A DNA stretch of 64,000 nucleotides from Madurella fahalii (taxonomy: Eukaryota; Ascomycota; Sordariomycetes; Sordariales). The translations under genes and the position numbers were made by a program. The stretch is taken from NCBI GenBank assembly GCA_029876055.1, contig CM056875.1:7093001-7157000 (forward strand). The letters run 5' to 3'. The notes beneath the pieces are model-generated. The model was given only the letters and a program-made list of their open reading frames with translations. It was not told the origin of the DNA and searched no databases. Of the stretch, positions 45,948 to 57,023 are shown piece by piece. The first letter of the stretch is position 1; every line of letters begins with the position of its first letter.

Positions 45948-47226
45948 GGTAAAAGGTACGATGGACTATGTTGCGATAATAATCTATGACACTGCAGGGA
46001 GCGAAAAGGCGGCTCAACAATGGAGCGTTGGTAGGAGAAAAGAAGAGAAAGTGTGCCTCGTTGAGATCCCAATATCTGGGAGACTTTGAGCGGTATATAT
46101 ACAAAAGAGATCCCCTGCAGCTAACTGCGCTCTAACTCTTGGCGGCGCTAAACCCTTTCAGATCGCAACATAATCGGAGTTTGTATAACGTGCGACGCTG
46201 AAGAGGGGAGTGGCTGATTTTTATGTTGGAATGGCCTGTTAGTATCCCCGCGGAAAGGTAAAGTACGGTATAATCTAGGAGAAATGGGCGGGCTTGGGAC
46301 GGAGTCGGCTTTCGCCCCCCAGCTCCGGTTCCGCTCGCGCTACGCTCTCAGTGCTACAATTACACGTAATCAAGTCAACCCCTGGCAGTTAGGTAATACT
46401 TCGATTTTTAACCAGCTCAACAGTCACACGGAATAACTGTTCCGGACTCTGAAAACCCGCTCCCTGTCCCAGAACAGAACGACAAATTCTCCCAGGACAG
46501 CTAGTGGACCCACTTCCGTCATCAAGTGATAGTGCGTTGTTACATCAACACTCTATTCGAAAGGGAACACAAGCTGATTCTGCAGGTACCTTTTTAGCAC
46601 GCTAGGAGACATCCTAGCGCGAAGGATGTTCCCAGAAAGCATCATTGACGCAGCCTTCACCGCACCAAGCTTGACATTTATTAGGAAAACCTCATCGACG
46701 TCTAAACCCCACCACTTTCAACCACTTCGAATTATATGAATGCTATCCCGTAATCCATGCTCAACGAAATTGTAATTAGCCCGGAACTCTAAGACGGAGC
46801 GACGTAACATGCCGTTTTTCTCAACGGCAAATACAGCGCTAACTCAGGGGGAACCCGCCACGCCAGAGCTACCAGAATGTGCTGCTCCTATATGTCCGCG
46901 ATGTATATGTTCTTTGTTACCAGGTGATAACCGGAAGTATGCTCGGACGACACCGGCAAGCGATCCTTTAATGTGAAAGTGGCAGCGGTGTGTAGTTCTC
47001 AACAAGATAAGACCAGCACTCCGATAGCTCATTCAGGGTGTCTAGTAGTCAATGGGGTTGTGCTGACTTGGCAAATTTTTGTTTTCAGATCAGAGAAAGC
47101 GTGTTTGGGCCGGGTAGTAGCAATCTTCCAGCCTCACGGTAGTATGCATTCTGCTGTGAATTGGCAGGGCACACAAGTTATAGGCACAGTAAGTTATCGG
47201 TACACTAAGATATTGGGCTGCCTACA
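45948..47226. other. Intergenic region
   Basis: About 1.3 kb without a recognised gene. A small hairpin (GCTAGGA..TCCTAGC) lies near 46600-46618. The sequence next to 45948 should be the methyltransferase promoter. Confidence 0.5.
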
Positions 47227-49270
47227 CTATGAAATCCTTAACTGGCGCTCTTTGAACTCAATACCCACCAACTTCGTCAACTCACCCATACCAACCCGGA
47301 CGTAACCAGGCCCACCAGATGAAAGTTCTTTCAGAATGAGAGCGTTGAAGGATATCGCGTTCTCAGTGGTCTCCCCTTCGTTGCGAGACACCACAGAGGC
47401 AATGAAGGGGCCGGAAACACGGTCTCCCCGATCGAATATTCCCCAACCCAATGTCTTACCATCAGCATCCAGTAGGAGGTAGGACGCCGGATGGGACTCG
47501 AAGTCAATCATATACACCATGTTGCCCCCAATCTCGCCAGACCTTCCTTCCTCCGCGACAGTCCCATGAGACCTCACCATTTCCACAGTTAACCCCCGAA
47601 AGAGCAACTTAGCCTCCCGAACCCTAGAATCGTCAGCCGTCAGACCAGAAACATAGTCAATGACCTCCACGACACAAGTAACTCTGGCCTCGAGCACATA
47701 TGACTCCCACCACACGGTTCCTTCTAGCGCCGCCCACGACCAACTCGGCGCGCGCTTCGTCCAACTCGTGTTCTTCCTAAACCCTATCTCTTCCATCGCT
47801 TTTTCCTTTGCGTACCACATCAGGTGCAATGGCAGCGCCTTCCCCACCGCCAGTCCTGCGCAGAAATCCCCCGCTCCCTTGGCCACGAAGTTGGCCGCCA
47901 TCCCCTCAATCGCGAACAGCTTGTCCTCCGCATACGTCAGGTTGCGCGCCGTGTAGTCCTCCATGATTCCGCACCAGGCCCAGTCGTGCCCCTGGGGAAG
48001 GTCCGCACTGCCGAGCCGCTTTTCCTGGTGTTGACGGGAGGAGAAGCGTGTAAGAAGGTTTCTCCCCAGGGAGGGAGGATTCGCCGGTTAATAACTTACC
48101 CCGACCAAGACGAGCCCGTCTTCGCCGACGCTGTGGCGGACGCACTCGAAGAAAGTCTGGTCTGCCGCGAACAGGACGATGCGGCGGCTGAGATTGCGCT
48201 CCTGCAGGACCCAGCCGCGAGTGTTCCAAACGCTAGACGTGACGGCTTGGTCAAAGGATGTGCGGTGGGGGGTAATAAAGAATACTCGGGGCGCCGTTGC
48301 GGAGGAGGCGGGAGGCTGGTACGTAATCTGCACGACGGGCTGGTTGGCGAGGTTTCGTGGGTGAAAAAGGCCGCCCGTGGAAGAGCTGGAACCCGTCGCA
48401 GTGAAGGTGGGGTGTACATTTTGGTAGATGAGGCCCATACGTGGCGCTTCCCGCATCCAGTCTGCCGCGTCATCCTGGATGATGCAAAGGGCGTCGATCC
48501 AGAGGTACCGGAGGCCGATGTTTCGGGTGGCGATGACAGCGTCACGGAGGGTTAAGGGAGGTTAGAAATTTCGATATCGAGCATGTGGTCGGCCAAGTTG
48601 GACATTAGAGTGCGCAGTTGCCCAGTGATCGGCCCCCAGCAATAGCTCAGAGCTGCGTAGTCGCCTAGCGTGTTTAGACGGTCTATGAGGTGGATAGAAG
48701 AGCTTTGGCTGTGCCAACATCTAGCAACCGAGATGGGAAACGGTTAGTCAAAGATGGCTCAAACGCTAAGGGTACCAAGCTGCACTCTTGATGGTTCTGG
48801 GTGCAGATGTCTACCCATTCTTGAACCCGGCGGAATGCCTCAGCGGAGTCTGCACTCTGAGAAATGGGGCGGCCGGTCACATCACCGGACGAGGCCGCTC
48901 CGCTAGTTCCTTCGGCTAACGCTTGCAAATATGCCCGGGCGTTTGCGTTGGTCACCCGGACAATTATGCCGCTGACCTCGCGGGGAGTGTGTCGTCGGCT
49001 ATGGTACTTGTCCGATGTGAGAAGGACTTGGTGCTGTTTTCCCTTCTTCAGTTTGATTGGGTGGGAGTTTTTGTTTAGCTCAGCAAGCATCATGTTGTAT
49101 AGAGAGCAATGTTGTGCAAAATGTTCCAGGTCTTCGAAAAGTCAATGGTAATATCCATATCGCTCGCCCTCGGGTGTTGACCGGATCGATGTAATGGTGT
49201 ATGGGGACACTTGGCGGCACACATCACAAAGTGCGAAGTCGCTGCGGGCCTTGATTTGATTCGGTTCCAT
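47227..49270 (-). pseudogene. Broken HET-domain gene
   Basis: Minus-strand reading starts at MEPNQIKARSDFALCDVCR (49270), runs through YTITSIRSTPEGERYGYYH and meets TGA at 49144-49142, then continues LFEDLEHFAQHCSLYNMMLA. After SLTNRFPSRLLDVG the frame shifts (about 48690) into IDRLNTLGDYAALSYCWGP. A second 1-nt loss (about 48555) leads to LTLRDAVIATRNIGLRYLWI and DALCIIQDDAADW, then WNTRGWVLQERNLSRRIVLF, the HET signature series. A GTAAGT..CAG intron near 48098-48028 leads into the C-terminal part ending at 47227 (MEDYTARNLTYAEDKLFAIE). One nonsense and two frameshift lesions make it a pseudogene. CGA-to-TGA would explain the stop. Confidence 0.8.
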
Positions 49271-50156
49271 TTGGGTTCTTACAGTCACTGTATAGCTCGG
49301 TTGCTAAGGCTCTAGGAGGTGGGCAACCAGGGCAGCCAACTTTAAGTCTCAACCTTAACAATGCCCAACCCTCCGGCATCGGGAACCAATTGAGACTAGC
49401 ACAACCGCCTCCGCCTCCGCCTGCTACCTTAGGTTCCCAATACGTCATCACATAAGATGACAGCCGTAAGCATTGGCCACGCGTCATGGAGTTTTTTATT
49501 GACAGGTAAGTGTTTACCCTACAAGTCCCGAAGCCAAAAGCTCAACATAAGCTTGGAAGCCACCCTTGAAATCCCAGGTGTGAAATTCGGTAAAAACTGG
49601 GTAAAACGACATCGAAGTGTTCTTTTTTTCACTCCAGGGGCTCAACCCACGAATCACCATGCTCCTTCCACACCTATCCAAGAAGGATCCCAACATCCTC
49701 AGGCTGTAACCCTACCCACCCCCTCCCCAGAGCACTTATACTATTCCATTCCGGCACGCTATATCATCACGCCAGCCAATCCACATCGCATTGTGGAAAC
49801 CCTAAGGCACAAACCGTCCCTCCGCTTGACAGCGCGAAGCCGAGGTGAAGCACAGCGGCAGACACTCCGCGTGAAATATTGCCCTTTTGGGCGATTCCAA
49901 CGAGCTCGGAGGCTGCAAGGTGATACCGGGCGAGGTTATCACGAGGGGCATTGCTGTCCCACAGAGGTTGGCGCCAACAAGACTGTTCAGTCTGATGGCG
50001 TCGATGGCCGAGCTGTTATCGTTGGCAAGAGATATATCTTTGCAAGAGTCTAAAAAGGAATAGTCATTATTAGCACTCACTTAAGGTAATGACCTTAAAG
50101 AAGATCGATATTAACCTTGATGAGAACGATAACAATCTAAAAAACTTCTCATTAAT
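49271..50156. other. Gene-free stretch with possible transposase trace
   Basis: An open frame at 49457-50053 (+) includes VKFGKNWVKRHRS, faintly like the DNA-binding part of pogo-type transposases, but the rest is not recognisable. The 50050-50156 part is AT-rich. No gene is supported. Confidence 0.35.
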
Positions 50157-50464
50157 TGTAACGGGCTGTGCCCGTTGAGGGCCTCGACAACCCTCGGCCA
50201 TATGTGAGCCCCTTAGATAAGGCCATTCCCACTTTGTATATAGCACGTGCCCGGACTATATCGCTTCCTCCGATAAAGGAAGAACGCTGTTCTTATACCT
50301 TTCTCTTCCCTTCTTTTCTCTTCTTCCTTACTTAAGGATTCTCGTAGCAGAGGAAGCACCAATTGCAACACATTGCTGCCAGCCCTTTACAGGAATGGCC
50401 TCATCTAGGGGGCTCACACATGGCCGAGGGTTGCCGAGGCCCTCAACGGGCACAACCCGTTACA
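50157..50464. mobile_element. 308-bp element with about 60-bp imperfect inverted ends (MITE or solo LTR)
   Basis: The left end (50157 onward, TGTAACGGGCTGTGCCCGTT..) and the reverse complement of the right end (ending at 50464) match over about 60 bp, differing only by transitions. The element starts TG and ends CA, as an LTR would, but is also flanked by TA at the ACGGG termini, as a mariner-type MITE would be. A TATATA-type promoter and CT-rich tract lie inside, which favours a solo LTR. No duplicated flank of 4-6 bp was found, so the class stays open. Confidence 0.65.
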
Positions 50465-51469
50465 TCAAGAGCTTAGGAAGGGTAGTACTAATATTATAAA
50501 GAATAAGGTAGAGAAGAATTGAACCCTGTAACTTATAAAGGCGTTCTGCAACGCGATTTCTGGCTGGATATGAAGCAGCTTAGAGCACCGGGCTTATAAC
50601 TGTCACGCGTATAGGAGCTTAGTAGAGGTCGTAGGAAATGTATAAAAAGGTTGAAGTCTCTAAGGATCTATCTACTGCAGTAGGAGACTGAAGGGCTGGC
50701 TTAAATATAAAGGAAAATGGTCCAGGCGAGCTCACGTAATAAGCTGCTGAGTTCGGCGTTCAAGAGCAGAGCTCCACAAGTGCGATTTCCAGAGCGACAA
50801 CTAGAAACTAGAATATAGGGGGCTCTAGTTGACTAGAAAGCGGCAAGCAGAGGTCTCTGGTTAACTAGGAAAGCAAAATGCCTCCCGCTATTTTGTGAAC
50901 ATGGCCGTAGTCTCATCTAATTGAAGAGGCGTGTCTACAAATTGGTAACTACTGAAGTTGAAGGCTTTAGTAGCGGCAGGACCTTCCAAATCCTCCGGTT
51001 GCCTACAAGACTTGATGACTATGGAAACCGCAGAACTGCTTGCTTAATCGGTCTTTCCACTGCTTTAGGAAGGTCGCATGAAGTACCTCGTAAGTACTGA
51101 TAATATCATCTTGCCTCCGGTTGTCTTCCAATGTCACTCTCCCTTCCCAGTACGGCAGTTCAGTTATCCCTTGGCGGTCGCAAGTTCCTGGCCTGCTTTC
51201 TCGTGGTGGGATGCGTTGCCTTCTCGTAATGCACGCCACGTCGCACGATGTCCAATGTGCAAGATCTCGTGGTACATTGAATGACAACTCCCGGTTCAGT
51301 GCTATGATTCAGGGACTAGGAAGATGATATGGCACCTTTCTTATGAAGCATCGCGGAAACATTCGCATTTCCGCATCGTTAGAAGGGATTCCTCTAGATA
51401 TATAGTTGTAGAAGAAACCGTCAAATTGGCGGCAAACCTGTTTCTGAAGATCCATAGGTGGTAGGCACA
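50465..51469. other. AT-leaning decayed stretch
   Basis: About 1 kb with frequent stops in all frames and many TA dinucleotides, possibly the RIP-mutated body of a retroelement next to the 50157-50464 element. No family was recognised. The end is the promoter region of the carboxypeptidase pseudogene. Confidence 0.4.
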
Positions 51470-52979
51470 ATGCAACTGACAGCGGGCCTCCTCCTCGTCC
51501 CGCTGGCGCTCGCCGCGGCGGTGCCGAAGACTGACAGCAAGATATCGTACAACGGATACAAGGCCTACCGCATCGCAACCGGCCAAGACGCCACCTCGAT
51601 CAAGAACAAGCTCGCTAAGTTCGCTGTAGTACAGTTCAACTTTGACACGAGTCAACACCTTGATATCGCTATTGCGCCTGAGATCAGCTTTTGAGGCCCT
51701 CGGTCTGAGAACCGAGGTGATGAGTGAGGATCTTGGTGTCGACATTGCTCAAGAAGGAGCCTTTGCTCCATATGAGAGTCAGTCCTTATCTCACCGCTTG
51801 ATCTCTGTACGGGCTAGCGATTGACATTCTTGCAAGGGGTGTCGGCACAAGCAATCCCAAGCCTGATGTGGTTCAACTCATCCCATACCTACGAAGATCA
51901 CATTGCATTCTTCAACGACCTCCAGGCGGCGTACCCTCAGAACCCCGAGATGTTCAGCATTGGAAACTCGGTCCAGAACCGAAGCATATTTGGTATTCAT
52001 CTTTGGGGAAGCGGTGGAAAGGGGTCTAAGCCCGTAGTGTATTTCCATAGCACAGTTCACGCCAGGGAATGGATCACTTCCAAGGTAAGGAGCCTTCCTT
52101 GAACGGCTGTATGTTTCAGGAACCCATTTCTCTTTAGGTTGTCGAGTACATTACCTACCAGCTCTTGGTCAGCTACAACAATGATACGGCTGTCAAGTCC
52201 TTCCTCGACAATATGACTTCTACATTCTCCCATTCGTTAACTCAGATGGTAAACTAACTCTTCAACTCTGAACTCGTGACATGTCCGAGGTCTAACTGCA
52301 GTAGGCTTTGTGTACGCCCAGACGAATGACCGCCTCTGGCGGAAGAACAGACAAACGCGATCTGGCTCCTCGTGCGTAGGGACCGATGTGAACCGGAACT
52401 GGCCCTACAAGTGGAGGTTCCTGGCGGCGCATCTACCAACCCCTGCAGCGAGACGTACAAGGGCGAGGAAGCTAATGACACCCCTGAGAATCAGCCATTG
52501 ACCAGGTTCACTGAGAGCCTGGCCGAGGACAAGGGAATCAAGCTGTATATCGACTGGCACAGCTATGGCCAGTACATTCTCCTGCCCTATGGCTATAACT
52601 GCCAGGCGCGGGGCGGTGAACCATGCACGCCAGACCTCATTCGCGTCATCGCTGGCCTTAGCCATCCCGCCAGCTCTACGGAACACGGTTTACATATGGC
52701 CCGTCCTACTCCACGCTCTACGCCACCACTGGTGACAGCGTCGACTACCTCACCGACGTCGCGAAGGCGGAGTTGGCATGAACCATCGAACTTCGCCCGA
52801 CGAGCTCCTCAGGTATTGGGTTCGTCCTTCCGCCCTCGCAGATCTTGCCGTCTTCGATCGAGCAGTGGGAGGGCATGAAGTTCCTCCTTGCAGCGATGTA
52901 CGTGGGGTCGTCACCGGCAGGACATATATTGTCAGCAATGGACACTAGAGGACTTGGAATTTATGTGAAGCCTCAATGA
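51470..52979 (+). pseudogene. Decayed secreted M14 metallocarboxypeptidase
   Basis: The start MQLTAGLLLVPLALAAAVP is a signal peptide, followed by a propeptide. The catalytic domain reads MWFNSSHTYEDHIAFFNDLQ, the zinc-ligand motif HAREW (His, Glu), GTDVNRNWPYKW, then IDWHSYGQYILLPYGY with the third zinc His, and SVDYLTDVAKAELA, ELRPTSSSGIGFVLP with the catalytic-type Glu. At least four frame changes are needed (near 51685, 52232, 52423 and 52670) and a TGA replaces Trp near 52780. Introns with normal ends are still visible (52085-52138, about 52248-52309). The enzyme would remove C-terminal residues from proteins outside the cell; this copy is dead. Confidence 0.75.
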
Positions 52980-53119
52980 CAGTACGGTAATTGCACGGAA
53001 GGAAGGGATAGTTTCAGCATTGAGGGGACTTGCGTATACTGGAAATCTAGCCGTGCTCTAGGCGCCAGTTTTAAAGAACAAAATTACATCCCCTTTTCGC
53101 ATCCTAGTGGCCTAAGCGC

Positions 53120-54855
53120 TCAACTAACGTAACATTCCCAGCAAATTGGAGGAGGGTTGGCACAGGGGGCATCGTACGTGGTGGCGTCCACAAAAGAAGC
53201 GTTGGTCGAATTCCCAGCGAACAGCTCAATAAGAGCCTTCCCAGTTTCGTTATAGCGCGGCCAGCCCATATCTACTTCCAAACCGCGAACGGGATCACGG
53301 ATGAAGGCTGCGAAGGAAGACTGAAGGTAACGACGCGCCGCAACCTCATATGGTAAAAGTGTCGCGATGGATCCGTCTGGACGACGAACAGGCGAGCCGA
53401 GGATAAATGGGATGTCAGCTAGGTAAAAAGTCAGTCAGGGTACAAAGCATAGTTGTTCTTGTATGAGTCACCTGAATGATATGCCCCCAGCCAGGGGTAG
53501 GGAGTGACACTGGGGAAGACTCCCTTGTATCTGTATCTCCACGTGGGCACGCCCTGCTTAACCCGAAATGAAGCTTCCCGTGCCATCGGACAGTTGAAGA
53601 ATGTCGTCGTTAAAGTCTCTGAGAGCGATTGGTTCACACCATGGAATGGGTCCCAGTTGACAGCACCATTGCCTTCGTTGTCTGTAATGCCCATCAAGGT
53701 CGGCTAAGGAACTCCAGTCAGTCAAACGATACCAAACTCTCATGGAATATTCAAACTCACCACTCGCGCAAATTCGCCCCGTTCACCTCGCCGTAGATAC
53801 TCCTGCACGCTAAAATGAGTTACATTGTCCACGATAGGGCCTCCCCCGCTTGGATCCCCAAACCGATTGAAGGTCTCATTGGACACAGCATGATGCAGCG
53901 TCTCAGCCGGAACCCTTCTCATGCAGTCCAGGTCATCAGGACGGCAACCGACCGCGGCTGTCAGGCGGCGCCACTCCCTCCCGTCCGACTCGCCAATGTA
54001 TTCCGGGATTCCGCTCTGCAAGATCAGACCGGCTGCGATGGGGTCGTTTGCGTGCGTGTACATCATGGCGGCGATCGAGTCTGCACCAGCAGATTGGCCC
54101 CCTAGCACGATCCGAGCGGCATCGCCGCCGAAGGCCCGGATGTTGTCCTGGAGCCACTCGAGGGCAGCACGTTGGTCGCGGAGGCCGAGGTTGGCAGGTC
54201 GGTTTGGCGCGGCTGGGAAGCCAAAGATGCTCAAGCGATAGCTGATTGAATCATCGCGTTAGCTTTTAGTGCCATAGGAGAACAGTAGATGTTAGTTACT
54301 TCCAAGTAACCACGATGATGTCCTTGTTGTTTTCCACAAAGCCTGTCGGGTTGAACACTGTGTTGCGTATGAGTGTCAGTTAGGATCACCTGAAATGCAA
54401 AACAAACGAACTTGAACTGATAACCTACGGGGAACGCTACCACCTCCCTCGCCAAATGCGCCTCCGTACGACCACACAAAGACCGGCAGAAGCTTCTTCC
54501 CGTATCTTCGGCGGGGTACGAATATGTTGAGTGTCAGACAGTCCTCGCTTTGACCAGAGGTCTCTAGGAGATTGCCGCCAAACACTGTCTTGTAGTGGAA
54601 CTGGTGGCAGACGGGCCCAAACGCACTCGCCCGAACTACGCTCCTCGATTGGTTCCGTCGAACAGGCTGAGGTGGAGCAAAACGCAGTTGTCCGATGGGA
54701 GGTTCGGCATATGGAACGCCCAGGTAGCCGTCGACAGCAGCGTTGATCTTGATGCCCTTGTACGTGGTCTGGGCCGTGTAAGCAACTGGTTGCGCAGTTC
54801 CCCAAAGCGCAAACAAGATGGTACTGAGAGTTGCAATTTTCTTGAGCGTCGCCAT
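53120..54855 (-). CDS. Secreted type-B carboxylesterase/lipase
   Basis: Five exons on the minus strand, 54855-54429, 54357-54300, 54241-53761, 53703-53472 and 53418-53120, join in frame to 498 aa, all introns GT..AG. The signal peptide is MATLKKIATLSTILFALWGT. Family motifs include YLGVPYAEPPIGQLRFAPP, SEDCLTLNIFVP and the oxyanion-hole SYGGAFGEGG. The nucleophile is Ser212 in GGQSAGADS, the acid region ITDNEG, and His in LGAYHSADIPFIL. It hydrolyses carboxylic esters, probably outside the cell; the substrate is unknown. It is tail-to-tail with the decayed carboxypeptidase and is intact. Confidence 0.9.
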
Positions 54856-57023
54856 TGTGTAGATACTCGTCGATATGATAACAATTCAAGATCGAGTGAT
54901 GGTGCTTTCTAAATTTGATATTGCCCAAGCAACTCTGCCTCTTTATACCTTCTGGCACCTTCATGACGTGTTCTTAACTGTGAATAGAAGAAAACGCGTA
55001 CAAATGTCTTCTTATTACGAAACCGGAGACGCTGCTACGTCCGCCAAAAGACAGAATCTTCACTTAAGGCCTGTCGGCTGATGTTGAGCTCGGATTGAAT
55101 GCGACGAGTGACGGGACAGCAGCTGCCAGGCTGATTAACGGTGTAGATGATTGGCCGCACCTTTGCTGCGGCCACTTGTGGGTCAGAAGTAACCCTGTTA
55201 GAAGTCTCACAGCCACGTATCCACGACATCGCAGGGTGCAGAGCTTACGAATAGAGCTTGTAGAACCTGCAAGGCGGGCAGTGTGTTGATTGAAGCTGCA
55301 GATGTTCAATATCTGGTTCAAAATCGGTTGAGCATTGCTCAGACACCGTAAACTCTGTTTTGCTAGTTATATAATACCTTTGAATCGAACTTGTAGTCCT
55401 GCCTGCAGTTCTCGATCGTGAATCTGACAGAATCAATCGTCCAACTGCCACGGGACATCCATATCTATTGCAATAGCTCTAGGTCAAAGGGTCCATCGTC
55501 ATTCATATAGCCGTACACTCCAGGGTAGAGAGTGTCAGGAAACGGTGTTAGTACGGAAGAGGGCGGCGGCAAGGAATAGTTGTAGTCGGCATCCACGAAT
55601 AACGCAAGAATCGGGAGCTTCTTTGCCCACGAGTGTTTGTTGATGCAGGGGTTTTCCTCCTTCGTTCTGTCTGTTTTACTTGTAGCGTAGCAATCGTCTT
55701 TGGAGTGGTCTTTGCGGGCAAAGTCGCGGTGCCAGTCCAAGCTCTAGTGCTACAGTCCACCCTTAGCGACAGTTTTCCCGTTCTATGTCCCAAGGTAGAT
55801 ATATAACCGGCTAACTACCCAACTGTCTTTAGTAAATAGCTTATTACACCCTTTACGGCGTATATCCCCTATGGAACCTAAAACAATGGCGCTAGAAAGC
55901 TAGTATTGAGTCCCCCCTTGCTGTCGAAGACATTGCTTTATAGGAGTTACATCTCTAGGATTAGGGCATCTAGCCGAACTCACTTACTACGCAGCGCTCG
56001 ATAGTAGCGATTTAGCGGGAGCCCGAAGAATCGACGATTATATATATAGAGCATCCGGTAAAAGAGTAATCGTATTTCTCGCATTTACCAAGCAGCTTGA
56101 CCAAGCTGCAAGTCACCTAACACCTACAGCATTTCCGCCGCCCTAGCCCACCCCTCTGTTCCTCTGCCGTGAAGTCCTCTAGCGGCTTGGACACCGGTAG
56201 AGTGAAATGCCCTCGGACGAACGGTATCCCAGGTGCTTTCTGTACGGAGACGGTTTCGTAATAGCCGCATGGCCAAATGTACTCGACGAGATCGGGGGAT
56301 GACTCGTTGGACCCATGATTGTTGCTGCATAAGTGGCCTCACTTCACAATTACACCGTAAGGACTGTGAATTCTTGTCTGCAGTCTCGCCTAGATTTCCG
56401 GCGAGGAAGCAATCCGGTATTGTCAGAGTTATGGCGGATATGGAAGGAAACGGCGAGATGAGAGCGGCCAAGAGACATTTAAGACGGGACAAAATATCTC
56501 GCGTCATCGGGAGGGCCGCAATGGCCGCCATGGCCCGATGGTCTGGTGTTGTTCATGGTCGAAAACGTTAAAAATGACTCCCGATTATAATATTTTCGAA
56601 ACCGAGGGTCGCTTCAGGGCGCTTGTTGGCTCATGATTGGGGCCAGGGTGGCGTATAACCCTAACCCTCTAAGCGCAAACCATCCAACCGGGTGACTAAA
56701 AAAGCTGCACCCACAACCAAAAAATTCCCCCACCCAAGCAAACTTACCCTTTACATCCAACCCACAGATACTTTCCAATATAGCCTATAAGTACCACCAT
56801 ACACCTTAAAAATCTAAGGTTTTAGTACCATTTCGTTCCTCGAAAAGGAGAAGATTCCACACCCCAAGTCACGCGTTTTCAGGTACTTTGGGGTTAGCCC
56901 ACAGCAGGGCTGGGAAATCGTCCACCAGCAACGTAACCGACGCAACCAACAAGATGATTCTGATCATCCCGACCTCGAAGAGATATGTGGCTGTAAACGA
57001 ATCCTTGTATCCGACGACCTATA
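54856..57023. other. Gene-poor stretch
   Basis: About 2.2 kb. Next to 54856 is the esterase promoter. A minus-strand frame at 55465-55740 ends in a coding-like tail (LALFVDADYNYSLPPPSSVL, DTLYPGVYGYMNDDGPFDLE) but matches no family I know. The part 55850-56100 is AT-rich. Two telomere-like CCCTAA units (about 56655-56668) occur in an otherwise A/C-rich stretch, 56640-56790. Confidence 0.4.

Noticed and set aside
49457..50053. Transposase gene
   Set aside because: Only one short motif (GKNWVKRH) is suggestive; the remainder is not recognisable.
14035..54000. CRISPR array or bacterial operon features
   Set aside because: No regularly spaced direct repeats with unique spacers; introns and gene families are clearly fungal.
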